DNA of 24,671 nucleotides from Chara braunii (lineage: Eukaryota; Streptophyta; Charophyceae; Charales; Characeae). The position numbers and the translations under genes were made by a program. Below are positions 8,878 to 16,689 of this stretch, piece by piece. The notes beneath the pieces are model-generated. The model searched no databases and had not been told where the DNA came from. It was given only the letters and a program-made list of their open reading frames with translations. Each line of letters starts with the position of its first letter. Within the stretch, counting starts at the first letter, position 1. The stretch lies in the NCBI GenBank assembly GCA_003427395.1, contig BFEA01000038.1:2189458-2214128 (forward strand), read 5' to 3'.

Positions 8878-9159
8878 TTTGTTATTCCATTACTTCCCAG
8901 GAGGGAAAATAAAACTGTAATTTGGTTAACTTTAGGAATATGTCTGCCGGATGTTCTTGTAATGACTCTAATGAGTTATATTTCTGGTTATTACTATGAT
9001 TTTTACAATAGTTCATTTCAATTCAAGCTTCAAAGAGTATAGATTCTATAGAATGGTTCCTCCTATTGGTTTTAAATGGGCTTTAGGTGTCGATGGACTT
9101 TCTATAGGAATTATTTTACTAACAGGTTTAGTTACTACATTAGCTGTTCTTGCAGCATG

Positions 9160-9520
9160 GCCTATAACCATACTTGCAACCACACCATGCGCGGTACCAT
9201 GCGGTGTGCTGGCGTGTGGCGCGGCACCTACTCGTGCACCGTACAAACGGCAGTTTCCCTGTCTTGTGTGTTCTTTTTGCTGTTTTTGTAGATACCGAAG
9301 AGTGCAACACCTAAGGAACTGATCTTTTCCAAGTACAGTTGTACCAATTTTCCTTTCCGTCCAATTGGTCATGAGAAATAGCCTCAAAAAGGTGTCTGGG
9401 ATATCAGCTTTGACTCTTAGTTAGCGGCATTTCCCCCGTGCGCCGCACCGTGCGGGTCCGCTCGTGCGCCAAACCTGCGGAATTTTCCGCACGGCGTCTG
9501 CTTGCATGTATGCCTATAAC
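9160..9520. mobile_element. Non-autonomous Mutator-like insertion with 9-bp TSD
   Basis: GCCTATAAC occurs at 9160-9168 and 9512-9520 and brackets a 343-bp insert in ndhD. Insert ends are imperfectly inverted: ATACTTGCAACCA at the left versus reverse complement ATACATGCAAGCA at the right, followed by GTGCGG-type GC-rich sequence on both sides. A 9-bp duplication with loose terminal inverted repeats is typical of Mutator-like elements. No transposase is present. The ORFs inside are incidental. Confidence 0.7.
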
Positions 9521-9595
9521 ATGTAATCCAAAGCTTTGCTACAGCTATGGGCCAGTTATGTATAGTGGAGAAATATGCCATTTTACGTCTCAGGA

Positions 9596-9831
9596 TATCT
9601 TTTTATTCTTCTTAAACCACCAGTACCTTTCCCTGCTTCAAATTTCAAAATCAAATGCCCGCCAGTTAACACCGGAGGTGGGCAGGCTCGGGACAACCGG
9701 CGCGAAATGGCTAGTGGCGCCAGCCAAAATGAGGCCATGCCGGTTCATTTATTTTTGGCGCGCAGGGAAGTTTTAGGCTGGGCATCGATAGCTTAGAAAG
9801 GTACTGGTGGTTTAATGTCTTTTTATTCTTC
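9596..9831. mobile_element. MITE with perfect 20-bp inverted ends and about 16-bp flanking duplication
   Basis: TTAAACCACCAGTACCTTTC (9612-9631) is the exact reverse complement of 9796-9815. The flanks repeat TCTTTTTATTCTTC (9598-9611 and 9818-9831), extended to 16 bp with one mismatch, and the ndhD frame resumes after it. The 204-bp element carries no ORF of note. Internal motifs GGCGCCAGCCAAAA and CCGGTTCATTT recur at 8545-8612 and 21637-21760, so it belongs to a family. The target duplication is unusually long for a cut-and-paste element. Confidence 0.8.
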
Positions 9832-10030
9832 TTAATGTGGGAATTAGAACTAATACCCATTTATCTTTTAATATCTTTATGGGTCGGACGAAGGAGACCT
9901 TATGCCACTACAAAATTTATCTTTTATACAGCTATGGGCTCACTTTTTTTAATTTATAAGCTACTTTCACTGTTCACTTCTATGTATCTATTATAGCTAT
10001 ATGGCATTTAGCAGAAACTATTGATGCCAA

Positions 10031-10295
10031 ACTATAAGCGGGGCCTTGGAGACCATCGCGGGCACTCCCCACCTCCTCGTTCCCTTTGGCCAGCCCATTC
10101 CCTTGAGACCTTGCTCCTTTGTTTTTTACTGTGGACTCGTCTTTGACTTACAAAGGCCTCCCTAAATCCACTTTGAGAGGCCACTTCAGCTCACAAAAGC
10201 TCCCATGAGCTGACGTTTCTCCATTTCTTGTTGTCTTGGTGTTGTTCTCTGCGTTTGTCCAATCTTGATGTCTGGTAATTGTTATGTTTGTTCAG
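10031..10295. other. 3' part of intron 2
   Basis: Unassigned sequence between the ndhD insertion and the acceptor TTTGTTCAG of the next exon. Confidence 0.5.
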
Positions 10296-10420
10296 TAAAA
10301 CATGGGCTTAGCCCTCGATATTTGCTGCCATGCTGCATTGTGCTTGAAAGGCTATTGTCTGCACGTGCGTGCTTTGAAGCTGTAAGGAATCATCCTGAAG
10401 TTATCGCTTCACTTTTTGCT
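10296..10420 (+). CDS. Host gene exon d
   Basis: Acceptor TATGTTTGTTCAG precedes 125 bp that begin with TA, completing Val from exon c. They code KHGLSPRYLLPCCIVLERLL then SARACFEAVRNHPEVIASLFA and end GCT|GTAAGT, a perfect donor, in phase 0. The peptide reads as two or three amphipathic helices with conserved-looking Leu/Ala spacing, like an armadillo or HEAT repeat. The protein is not recognised. In-frame joining to exons c and e is the main support. Confidence 0.72.
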
Positions 10421-10780
10421 GTAAGTATCTTTCAACCCTTCACATTTCACTCTCCCTTCAACAATTCGTGTGTTCCCCACTCTCTCCCTCCAATATTTAG
10501 TATTTACTATTTAGTATTTACCCTCTCACTCTCTTGTCCCTTCTTTGCCACTTTTCCTCCTCTTGCCCTATAGTTTCTCTCCTCTTTCGCCCTCCTTTTG
10601 CCGCCTTTGTCCTTTGCCATTCCTCATCTCTAGCCCTTGTCTGTCTCTGATAGCACCCCTATTGTCCCTCTAGCCTGGCATGGTCTACATTTCTCCTTTC
10701 TCTGTCCCTATCAGCATCCCAACCTCTTCCCTATCTCCATCCCTGCATCCCATCTTCCTCCCTATCTATGTGAGAGAAAG
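10421..10780 (+). other. Polypyrimidine-rich intron start
   Basis: Roughly 340 bp on the plus strand are dominated by C and T (CCCTCTCACTCTCTTG and similar), with a short ATTTAGT(A) direct repeat at 10495-10520. The strand asymmetry is strong compared with neighbours. It may be an old degenerated microsatellite; no binding-site function can be shown. Confidence 0.6.
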
Positions 10781-10836
10781 ATGACTAAAGGATGAAGTAA
10801 ATTTTGACATTCTCAAGATAAAGGGTTAGCTAAGGA

Positions 10837-10949
10837 CTACTGCCGTCCCCCGAACACAGTGCACCCTGTGATGAAACAACGCTTTACAAGCCATTTTCCA
10901 ACCCTTATAGTCATGACGAGGATCTGCTTTGTTTGGGGGGAGAAGGTAG
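10837..10949. mobile_element. Foldback MITE, diverged member
   Basis: Ends CTACTGCCGTCCCCCGAACA and the complement of TTTGTTTGGGGGGAGAAGGTAG pair imperfectly over about 40 bp. Its length (113 bp) and terminal CTAC...GTAG match the foldback elements at 15717-15827 and 20932-21041. It is probably an older copy of the same family. Confidence 0.5.
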
Positions 10950-11166
10950 TTAACTCTGAAGACAGGCCAAGGAGTGACATTATGCCAAGTATTTGATTCG
11001 ATAATTATTCTTTCTGAATGATTGTCATCATGCCAAAAGGAAATGACGTTCCACACACAGGCCTGATTATGAGAAGGACTTGCTTACCGACCTTTCCTGA
11101 AATGCACAATCTCTCTTTCAGAATCTGATTCTGTTGTAGGGTTAGTTGCCTCTCCCATGAAAGAAC

Positions 11167-11279
11167 TGCCATCGTCGTCCCCTGAATAGAACATACATCC
11201 GTTATAGCTGTATTTGGCGCAAATGTCAGATGAGATGCAGCAATACGGACTGTGCGTTCTATTCGGGGAAGGACGGCAA
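11167..11279. mobile_element. Foldback MITE, second member
   Basis: The left arm contains CCCCTGAATAGAAC and GTTATAGCTGTATTT; the right arm contains AATACGGACTGTGCGTTCTATTCGGGG. These arms match those at 15717-15827. The terminal CTAC/GTAG is decayed here (CTGCC...GGCAA). It codes for no protein. Confidence 0.7.
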
Positions 11280-11456
11280 TGGGTGTCTTTGCTTAAAACT
11301 TGGTGCCTGTTGCCTTTAGCCAATAGGTGTTGCGACAACCTCTTTTTGGTAATCATTGGATCACTGATAACAATGGGTGTATCCTTGACCCGCCATGGTC
11401 CCTATGGGGGGTGTTGAGGGTTAAGGACCTGTGGGATTCAGCAAAAAACTGACCAA

Positions 11457-11983
11457 ATGAAAGGTACTTTACTTTATGCCCATCAGCTTTCAGATTGTCT
11501 CGATCAAGTTGTTTTTTCTATCCCTCTGCCGTGGGTAAGAACATTAAGGAAAGGCATAATCTTCAGAGAAGCAGACTGGGTAGTGGGCTTTCTGCCCAAC
11601 GAGTACAACCTGGTAGATCAGATAGTTCACCTACTCCCTGATGGAGCCTTGGTCAGCATGTCCATGATGAAGATGGACCACATTGTTTTTCCCTCCCCAA
11701 AGGATAGAGTGGATTTTCTCCCTTTTGAGAAGATGTATAGGATACGGACCTTGTGCCTCTCTTCAATCCACGGGTGGAGGGCTTTGACTTACCAATCCCG
11801 GAGCTCGCACTAGACCGGCAGAGTGGATCTGGCAGTCCAGCAGGAAAGGAAATCCAAGAATGCTGCGATCCTTGTCGGTCAAGGCAGCATACCACCGTCT
11901 GATTCGACCAAAAGTGGGATTGAAGCGGTATTGCAGGATTGTTGGGCAAGGCAGCTTAATATAGACATCAATTTGATTAGACA
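11457..11983 (+). pseudogene. LINE C-terminal region, 5' part
   Basis: Degenerate coding sequence of a plant-type LINE ORF2, downstream of its reverse transcriptase. EWIWQSSRKG then SVKAAYHRLI is the usual DxWxW...SVKSAY-type block, followed after a frameshift by CWARQLNIDINLIRHV. The first 118 codons (from MKGTLLYAHQ) fit the variable region before it, though less securely. It breaks at 11983 and resumes at 14158, with the reading frame restored when the intervening insertion is removed. Confidence 0.75.
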
Positions 11984-12360
11984 TGTGACGAAGCAGAGGC
12001 AGAGCAGCGATCCTGGGAGAGAGAGGGAGAGTGAGAGCACACACACACGCTCACTCAACTCGACGCAGACTCGACACAACTCGACGGACGCAGACACAAA
12101 GTGGCAAAAATCGCAAAGTCGCAGTCTTGAATTCCCAAACACAATGTCGAAGGCTGAAAACTTTGTGCCCGTACTGGGCTTGAGTCTGTACATAAGCACC
12201 GGACTCAAGTACGGTCCTGAGGGCGAAAGTGAAAATGCCTCAGGGCCAGAACTGAAAATCAAAAGTCCGAGAGTGGGCGCCAGAATGTCGGATGGCGCCA
12301 AGTGTCCGAAATCCGAAAGTCCCAAAAGAAGGAATTTGAAAACGGGCGCCAGAATGGAGA

Positions 12361-12456
12361 TGGCGCCAACTGTCTGAAAACAAAGGAGCAAAAACGAAGT
12401 AAAATAAAACAAGAAAATTCAAAATTGTAAAAACAAAAAAAAGGATAAATACAGCC
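12361..12456. repeat. Repeat R, left copy beside mitochondrial DNA
   Basis: It starts TGGCGCCAACTGTCTGAAAA and ends GGATAAATACAGC. It is nearly identical to 13999-14100 apart from small A-rich indels, in the same orientation. The mitochondrial fragments lie between the two copies. The pair could be LTR-internal sequence of one element or a duplication made when organelle DNA was captured. Confidence 0.8.
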
Positions 12457-12700
12457 AGAGGCCTCCGTCGGCTCTCGCAAGAGTCGAGGCTCTTGGGATA
12501 AGGTAAGGTATTGTTTTAGACATGTTCTGAACAATGTTGTAGTTCGCCCGAAAGTGCAAACACTGGGGGCGACAGAGGGACCATAGTAGTGATTGATGCC
12601 AGACATCACAAAGGGTCCTATGGAGAACACAGATTTGATTGATCATTCACACGGCGTCCATCCAGGTCGCAGTTGCCAAGCCTAAAATTTATCAACATTT
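12457..12700. other. Unassigned 244-bp stretch between repeat R and rpl5
   Basis: It has no recognised gene. The part CAAGAGTCGAGGCTCTTGGG resembles the sequence after the right copy of R (GGGATCGAGCACTGGTGG) only loosely, compatible with two old, diverged ends of the same element. Confidence 0.4.
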
Positions 12701-12701
12701 G

Positions 12702-12974
12702 TATGATTCATGGGAAAAAAACAAAATCTCGTGCTACGAGGACGTAGCATGTACAATTTTTTGGAAAAACTTGTCACAGTCACAGTGATCTCTTTTCATA
12801 ACTACCCTGTCAAAACACAAAAAACTTCTATTCATTTAACCATTAAAATGAATTTGTTACGCTTATTCCCAGAAATACAAAATCATGTCGAAATTTTTGA
12901 ACACCTTCGTGGGTTTCATGTGACTCTTATCACTTCAGCTAAAACCCAAAATGAAACTTCCATTTTGTGGAGCG
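12702..12974 (+). pseudogene. rpl5: Mitochondrial rpl5 fragment (NUMT)
   Basis: This is the C-terminal half of mitochondrial ribosomal protein L5, a large-subunit 5S-RNA-binding protein. Recognisable blocks are [31 protein letters not shown] and [20 protein letters not shown], ending near ETSILWS, close to the natural C-terminus. The frame is open but the N-terminal half and start are missing. Plant plastids lack rpl5 of this type and mitochondria keep it, so the source is mitochondrial. It joins an inverted nad4 fragment with no spacer. Confidence 0.88.
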
Positions 12975-13196
12975 CCATCGTATTGTTTCAACAAATTGGA
13001 ATTTAGCTGTAGAATTCTCAAATTGTATCCAAAACAACAGAGAGTATAAAAAAGTGATCAAAGAGGTGCAAAAGGCAATACTTCGTATCCACTGTATTTT
13101 CGAGTTAGGAATAAGTAAAACGGTGAGGGCCCCTAAAAGAGGCCACTTGATAAGACCACTCAGATTGCCAAATAATGGAGCACAAATTTGTAACAT
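12975..13196 (-). pseudogene. nad4: Mitochondrial nad4 5' fragment (NUMT, inverted)
   Basis: Read on the minus strand from ATG at 13196, it codes about 74 residues: [19 protein letters not shown], then [11 protein letters not shown], then [18 protein letters not shown], then [13 protein letters not shown]. This is the N-terminus of complex I subunit Nad4, a membrane proton pump. It stops abruptly at the rpl5 junction, long before the family's roughly 490 residues. It is uninterrupted by stops, so the transfer may be young, but it cannot be functional. Confidence 0.9.
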
Positions 13197-13299
13197 ATGT
13201 GTTTGCTTTTTTTGGGTGAAAACATGCACAGACCCAGAGTTGTCGTTTATCGTTATGTATCTTATCATACTTGCAAAGTCAAATAACATCAAAAACGCC
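13197..13299. other. Spacer between nad4 and rps11 fragments
   Basis: About 100 bp with no recognised coding content. It may be mitochondrial intergenic DNA upstream of one of the two genes. Confidence 0.4.
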
Positions 13300-13657
13300 A
13301 TGCAAACAAAACACGGTATTGGTTGTATTCAATCAACTTTAAGTAACACTATAATTACCATAACAGATTCTTTTGGAGATACCAAGTCTTGGTCCTCTTC
13401 TGGTTCAGTGGGATTTAAAGGATCTCGTCGTTCAACCAATTATGCTGCTCAAGCTACTGCTGAGAATGTAGCGCGTGCTGCTATTCCATTTTAGGAATTA
13501 AGTCAGTTGAAGTGAGAATCAAAGGTTTAGGTTATGTTATGGAATGCCTTCGGCCTTACGTGGTTTACAATTAGGTGGTCTTATTATAACCAAGACTAGC
13601 GATGTAACTCCAACGCCACATAACGGATGTCGTCCTCCTAAGAAACGCCGCGTATAA
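13300..13657 (+). pseudogene. rps11: Mitochondrial-type rps11 copy, two frameshifts (NUMT)
   Basis: A nearly full-length ribosomal protein S11 runs from ATG at 13300 ([18 protein letters not shown]) through [20 protein letters not shown] to the conserved C-terminus [18 protein letters not shown] and TAA at 13655-13657. Small deletions near 13492 and 13535 shift the frame, so no full protein is made. S11 forms the mRNA exit-channel platform of the small subunit. [16 protein letters not shown] and IKGLGY look closer to plant mitochondrial S11 than to plastid S11. Neighbouring rpl5 and nad4 support that origin. Confidence 0.85.
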
Positions 13658-13828
13658 TATCATATCATCGCTTCTGAGGATTGGCAGAGGCACAAACGAA
13701 GGAAGTGCTGGCGAGCCTCTGCTGCATTGATTTTGACAAAATCGACGATTTGGGTAATCAACGATAAATGGTCTTTGTTTTGATACAAACAAAAAGAAGA
13801 TGGCTATGTTAGAGGGTGCAAAATTATG
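13658..13828. other. Unassigned stretch between rps11 and rRNA fragment
   Basis: No gene is recognised. It may be organellar intergenic DNA or filler picked up during repair. Confidence 0.4.
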
Positions 13829-13978
13829 TGGAGCGTAGCTACCCGGCAATGCCATTGGCATGACAACCGGTCCACCATAGGTTGACCCATCCCAGTCCTC
13901 TCGTACTAGGGATGGCTTCTCTCAGTTCTCTTCAAATCACCAACGGTAGATAGGAACCGGACTGTCTCACGACGTTCT
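13829..13978 (-). pseudogene. Organellar large-subunit rRNA fragment (sarcin-ricin region)
   Basis: On the plus strand the reverse complement of the 3' domain of bacterial-type 23S/26S rRNA is visible: GTAGCTACCC, CAGTCCTCTCGTACTAGG (the sarcin-ricin loop AGTACGAGAGGAC on the other strand) and ACTGTCTCACGACGTTCT. It ends exactly where GAACCCAGCTC would follow in organelle rRNA. The variant AACGGTAGATAGG fits mitochondrial better than plastid rRNA. It is only about 150 nt long, a fragment. Confidence 0.85.
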
Positions 13979-13998
13979 AATTGTTATGTTGGCCACTA

Positions 13999-14100
13999 TG
14001 GCGCCAACTGTCTGAAAATAAAGGAGAAAAAACAAAGTAAAATAAAACAAGAAAATTGTAAAAAGTACTAAAAACAAAACAAAAAAAGGATAAATACAGC
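13999..14100. repeat. Repeat R, right copy
   Basis: Direct repeat of 12361-12456 (TGGCGCCAACTGTCTGAAAA at the start, GGATAAATACAGC at the end). It is followed by 57 bp running to the CA terminus at 14157. Confidence 0.8.
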
Positions 14101-14157
14101 AAGCTGGCGGATGGTGACCCGCAGACCAGGGATCGAGCACTGGTGGAGTCCGTAACA

Positions 14158-14930
14158 AGACATGTAAAATTTTTCAAAATCCTTGAGCAAAGACCGGTCA
14201 ACTTTGCCTCCCTCCAATGGCGGATAGTCCACCCCGTTGTTTGCCCACAAACTATTGGTTGATTTATAGGTCTATGCTAGAACAACTAGGATTAGCGCTG
14301 CCTAGGTGCGAATCATGTTTTTCCACCTTTCCTAGCCGCAAGTTTAGAGAAACCATCGAGCATATTTTCTTACAATGTGCAGGCTCGGTGTTGGTATGGC
14401 GAAGATGGGACTGTGTATGGAGGTCAGTGACAAGCTGAGACTGGCCATGGGATTGGAGGGCTATCCTGCTGGGGCATTGGGAATCCTCTGATATACAATT
14501 ATCTACTTTCCAACATAACTTTTTTGTGTTAGGACATAAGGCGGTTCTATGGACATTGTGGTATAAAAGATGTGTTGGAGAAAGAGGAGTAGTGAGTCTG
14601 GAAGATGAGGAAATAGCAGACCAGATTGTCAGTTTTGTGCATACAGATATCCGCTCACAGCGGACGGGTCTCTCAAATAAACTATTTCAATATCGGCAAA
14701 AAAGGATATAAAACAGTCAATTAAACAATTTGTTCAAGATTGGCTGGGGGGTTCTGCAGAGGGGGGCCTGTGTGGTCGTGGTCTTGGCCAGGGGAGGACG
14801 GGTCTGACGAGTACTTCAAAAGAGACTTTCAGCTCGTCTTCCGGGACTGGTTCACGCTTCAACTGGGAGCATCACTCAGATCTCCAGATTGTTTCTCTTA
14901 CCCTTTCCCCCCTTCTGAGCTATAGCTCTG
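14158..14930 (+). pseudogene. LINE C-terminal region, 3' part (zinc-binding domain)
   Basis: The LINE frame resumes as KFFKILEQRPVNFASLQWRI and then, after frame changes, LPRCESCFSTFPSRKF and ETIEHIFLQCAGSVLVWRRW. This is the zf-RVT-type Cx2C...Hx4C motif at the C-terminus of plant LINE ORF2 proteins. A tail region (FFVLGHKAVLWTLWYKR) follows to about 14711. Stops and shifts show it is inactive. Joined to 11457-11983 it represents one LINE copy. Confidence 0.82.
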
Positions 14931-15553
14931 GTGGAGTGGTTTGGCTTGGGGGAAGAATAACTGAGGTCTGTCTTGCAGTGAATGGTCCTTGTCAGGGGTG
15001 GGGGTAGCTTGTTTTGCATGACATATCTGGCGGTTCCTGGGAACTGAAGAGGCACCCCAACCCTTATGCATTGTACCCGTTACATCACTCATGATTTGAA
15101 CTAATCTGTATCTCATGGGACACTGTGCAGTTAACCCCCCAGTACACTGGGGCAGCGGTCAAGGATCACACCTCTCTTCACGACTTCCAATTTTTTCAAA
15201 TGTATTCAATTGGGATGCTGGACCTGTCTTCCAGCAGGTGCGGCTCCCCACCAATAGATTGGAGTAACCAGAATGCGTATTAGGGAAGTAACCAGAACCC
15301 GTATTAAAAAAAAAAGAAAAAGAAGAAAGATCCTGGTTCCTGGTATTGTGTCCAAGGTCATGGTTGTTGGGGGCTGACGCTTGAAGTGAGGCTTGCACGG
15401 GGCTTTGCATGTCATTAAACAACTGAGATGCATGACATAATGTTATGGACTTGCGACTGCTGATGAATGAATTGACAGTTTTCTCGTTGTTGCGTTTGCC
15501 CTTGCGTGTGCTGTTCTTTTTTCTTTTTTCGTTTTTTTTGGTTGATGATGCAG
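14931..15553. other. 3' part of intron 3
   Basis: Contains the family-B retroposon at 15222-15325 and a strong T-rich tract (about 15513-15540) leading to the acceptor of the next exon. Otherwise no gene is recognised. Confidence 0.5.
15222..15325 (+). mobile_element. SINE-like family B, copy 2
   Basis: CCAGCAGGTGCGGCTCCCC followed by ACCAATAGATTGGAG matches, in reverse complement, 20525-20565. An imperfect 22-bp tandem (GTAACCAGAATGCGTATTA and GTAACCAGAACCCGTATTA) leads into an A-rich tail. The 5' end is not resolved. Confidence 0.65.
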
Positions 15554-15670
15554 TGCATCAGCAGTGTGACAGAACCTGTTGTAAGTTTTGCTGCTGCAAG
15601 GGCTGTCAAGGCCGCCGTGCAATTCAATCCTCAAGAGGGTGCACTGAAAGACTACGCCATTTATCAAAGA
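15554..15670 (+). CDS. Host gene exon e
   Basis: After a long T-rich tract and TGATGATGCAG, 39 codons read CISSVTEPVVSFAAARAVKA then AVQFNPQEGALKDYAIYQR, ending AGA|GTGAGT. Both ends are phase 0, matching exon d before and exon f after. The Ala-rich helix with FNPQE is typical of solenoid repeats. This is one of the strongest exons in the window because both splice signals and peptide character are good. The family is unidentified. Confidence 0.75.
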
Positions 15671-15716
15671 GTGAGTGTGAGCTTTCTAACTGAAAGGATA
15701 TGGATGATTCTAACCC

Positions 15717-15827
15717 CTACCTTCTTCCCCTGAATACAACGTACGGTCATTATAGCTGTATTTAAACTGAAACATAGCCCAAATACGGCTATAATGACCG
15801 TGCGTTGTATTCGGGGGAAGAAGGTAG
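15717..15827. mobile_element. Foldback MITE with 47-bp arms
   Basis: 15717-15763 and 15781-15827 are inverted copies matching at 44 of 47 positions, separated by a 17-bp loop. It starts CTACCTTCTTCCCC and ends with the complement, flanked by TA within CTAC...GTAG. RNA from it would form a near-perfect hairpin. Relatives lie at 11167-11279, 20932-21041 and perhaps 10837-10949. Confidence 0.9.
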
Positions 15828-15970
15828 GCCTAAATCCAACAGCGTCAGACCATGCTGTGGTAGACTTGGCCTGGTCAGTCATGATGTCATCGCTATTTTG
15901 TGGAACCAGTGGTTGGGTGGCTGGAAGTAACATGTGAAGAACTACTGACGGCCATGTCATTTGTCACCAG

Positions 15971-16152
15971 AGCTCGACAAATGGTGAGGGCCGAACTGAT
16001 GGAGATAATGGGGTGAGAAAAGAGAGCCTGGGACAGAGAAATAGAAGAAATGAGGATTCGGGGAACAGATTATATCGACAGGAAAGGAGGAGGAAGGGAT
16101 GCACAAGCTCCTTACTGCCTGAAGCACCCTATGAGCAGGCTGCAAAACAATA
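15971..16152 (+). CDS. Possible additional host exon (weak)
   Basis: After ATTTGTCACCAG an open frame in the required phase 0 reads SSTNGEGRTDG..., a charged stretch rich in Arg/Glu/Asn, then LLPEAPYEQAAKQY. It would insert a disordered loop between exons e and f. The pyrimidine tract is poor. Possible donors are weak (TAT|GTGTCT at 16153) or early (GGG|GTGAGA at 16013). The frame runs on to a stop at 16205-16207. It may be an alternative exon or chance. Confidence 0.28.
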
Positions 16153-16651
16153 TGTGTCTCTTGCTATGCTTACTCTCTCCCAAGAGCTGAAGTCACCTCT
16201 TTCATAACTTGTGCCACATTTGTCATAGCTTCAGCACCACTATTAGGCCTTTTCTACAACCCCTTAGGTCAGCGCCAGTGATGGTGGCTTTCCACCATAG
16301 CCGAACAAGAAGAACACCTCAAGAAGACATACTGCTTCTTTGTGTAGGCGTTTGCTGCATGAATGACTGTGGAATCACATAAGCAGCCAGGTGACCTGGA
16401 ACCCCAGATGATGGAATGAGGATGGCAGATGGGTATAAGTGAGTTGGTAACTGGCACGCTGACTCTAGACCTGGCAGGTAACCTGTCAGGCCTTTCTGTG
16501 AAAACGGAAACTTCACAATGTGTGATTCTTGTGTTTCCTTTTCGGGAAAGTCCTGGCACCACAACAAAGTCCATTGCAGTGAGTCGAAACTCAGTTGAGC
16601 CATCTAATCGATCAACACTTTGAACCTCCAGGCAATCTCAGTCGTCAGGCG

Positions 16652-16689
16652 GCAACCTGAGTTCTGAATGAGGTTGAAACTCAGGTTGC
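16652..16689. repeat. 12-bp perfect inverted repeat
   Basis: GCAACCTGAGTT at 16652-16663 pairs exactly with 16678-16689 across a 14-nt loop. It may be a small foldback remnant. Confidence 0.8.

Larger units (their letters stand above)
8659..8886. mobile_element. SINE + U6 chimeric insertion with 15-bp target duplication
   Basis: GCAGGATTTGTTATT occurs at 8659-8673 and 8872-8886 and rejoins the ndhD reading frame when one copy and the insert are removed. The 198-bp insert (8674-8871) has a T-rich left end, then a minus-strand tRNA-derived SINE, then a plus-strand U6 fragment reaching the right boundary. The two RNAs therefore point away from the junction between them, the geometry of twin priming. 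Confidence 0.85.
8637..10030 (+). pseudogene. ndhD: Nuclear copy of plastid ndhD (NUPT), in four pieces
   Basis: Pieces of plastid NAD(P)H dehydrogenase subunit 4 (NdhD), a membrane proton-pumping subunit, lie in order on the plus strand: 8637-8673 (ILLTLFAGFVI), 8887-9168 (including [15 protein letters not shown]), about 9512-9611 (MYSGEI then FTSQDIFLFFL) and 9816-about 10010 ([12 protein letters not shown] then YATTKFILYTAMGS). LAAWPIT and the DGLSIG loop are plastid NdhD-like rather than mitochondrial Nad4-like. Frameshifts and stops show it is dead. Together the pieces cover roughly residues 10-150. It lies within intron 2 of the host gene. The three gaps are later insertions, each with target duplications. 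Confidence 0.93.
11979..14162. mobile_element. TG...CA insertion with AGACA 5-bp duplication, nested in the LINE
   Basis: AGACA at 11979-11983 and again at 14158-14162 brackets a segment that begins TGTGACGAAG and ends GTCCGTAACA. TG...CA ends with a 5-bp duplication are the signature of LTR retrotransposons or solo LTRs. No gag, protease, integrase or reverse transcriptase is visible inside. Instead there is GAGA/CACA-rich leader-like DNA, a repeated GGGCGCCAGAATG / GGCGCCAA(G/C)TGT motif (12274-12385), two copies of a roughly 100-bp repeat, and mitochondrial DNA. Full LTR boundaries could not be resolved. Confidence 0.6.

Noticed and set aside
8637-10030. Mitochondrial nad4 as the source of this insertion
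   Set aside because: DGLSIG, LAAWPIT and [12 protein letters not shown] match plastid NdhD; true mitochondrial nad4 is at 12975-13196.
11823-12377. 184-codon ORF and its 177-codon antisense partner
   Set aside because: Starts in LINE sequence and runs into the inserted element; not one gene.
12361-12380. TGGCGCCAACTGTCTG as an LTR primer-binding site
   Set aside because: It resembles the TGGCGCC type, but the same sequence occurs twice in repeat R and LTR ends are not resolved.
12967-13494. 175-codon ORF read as a single protein
   Set aside because: It is a chance fusion: antisense nad4 in the first part and rps11 in the last.
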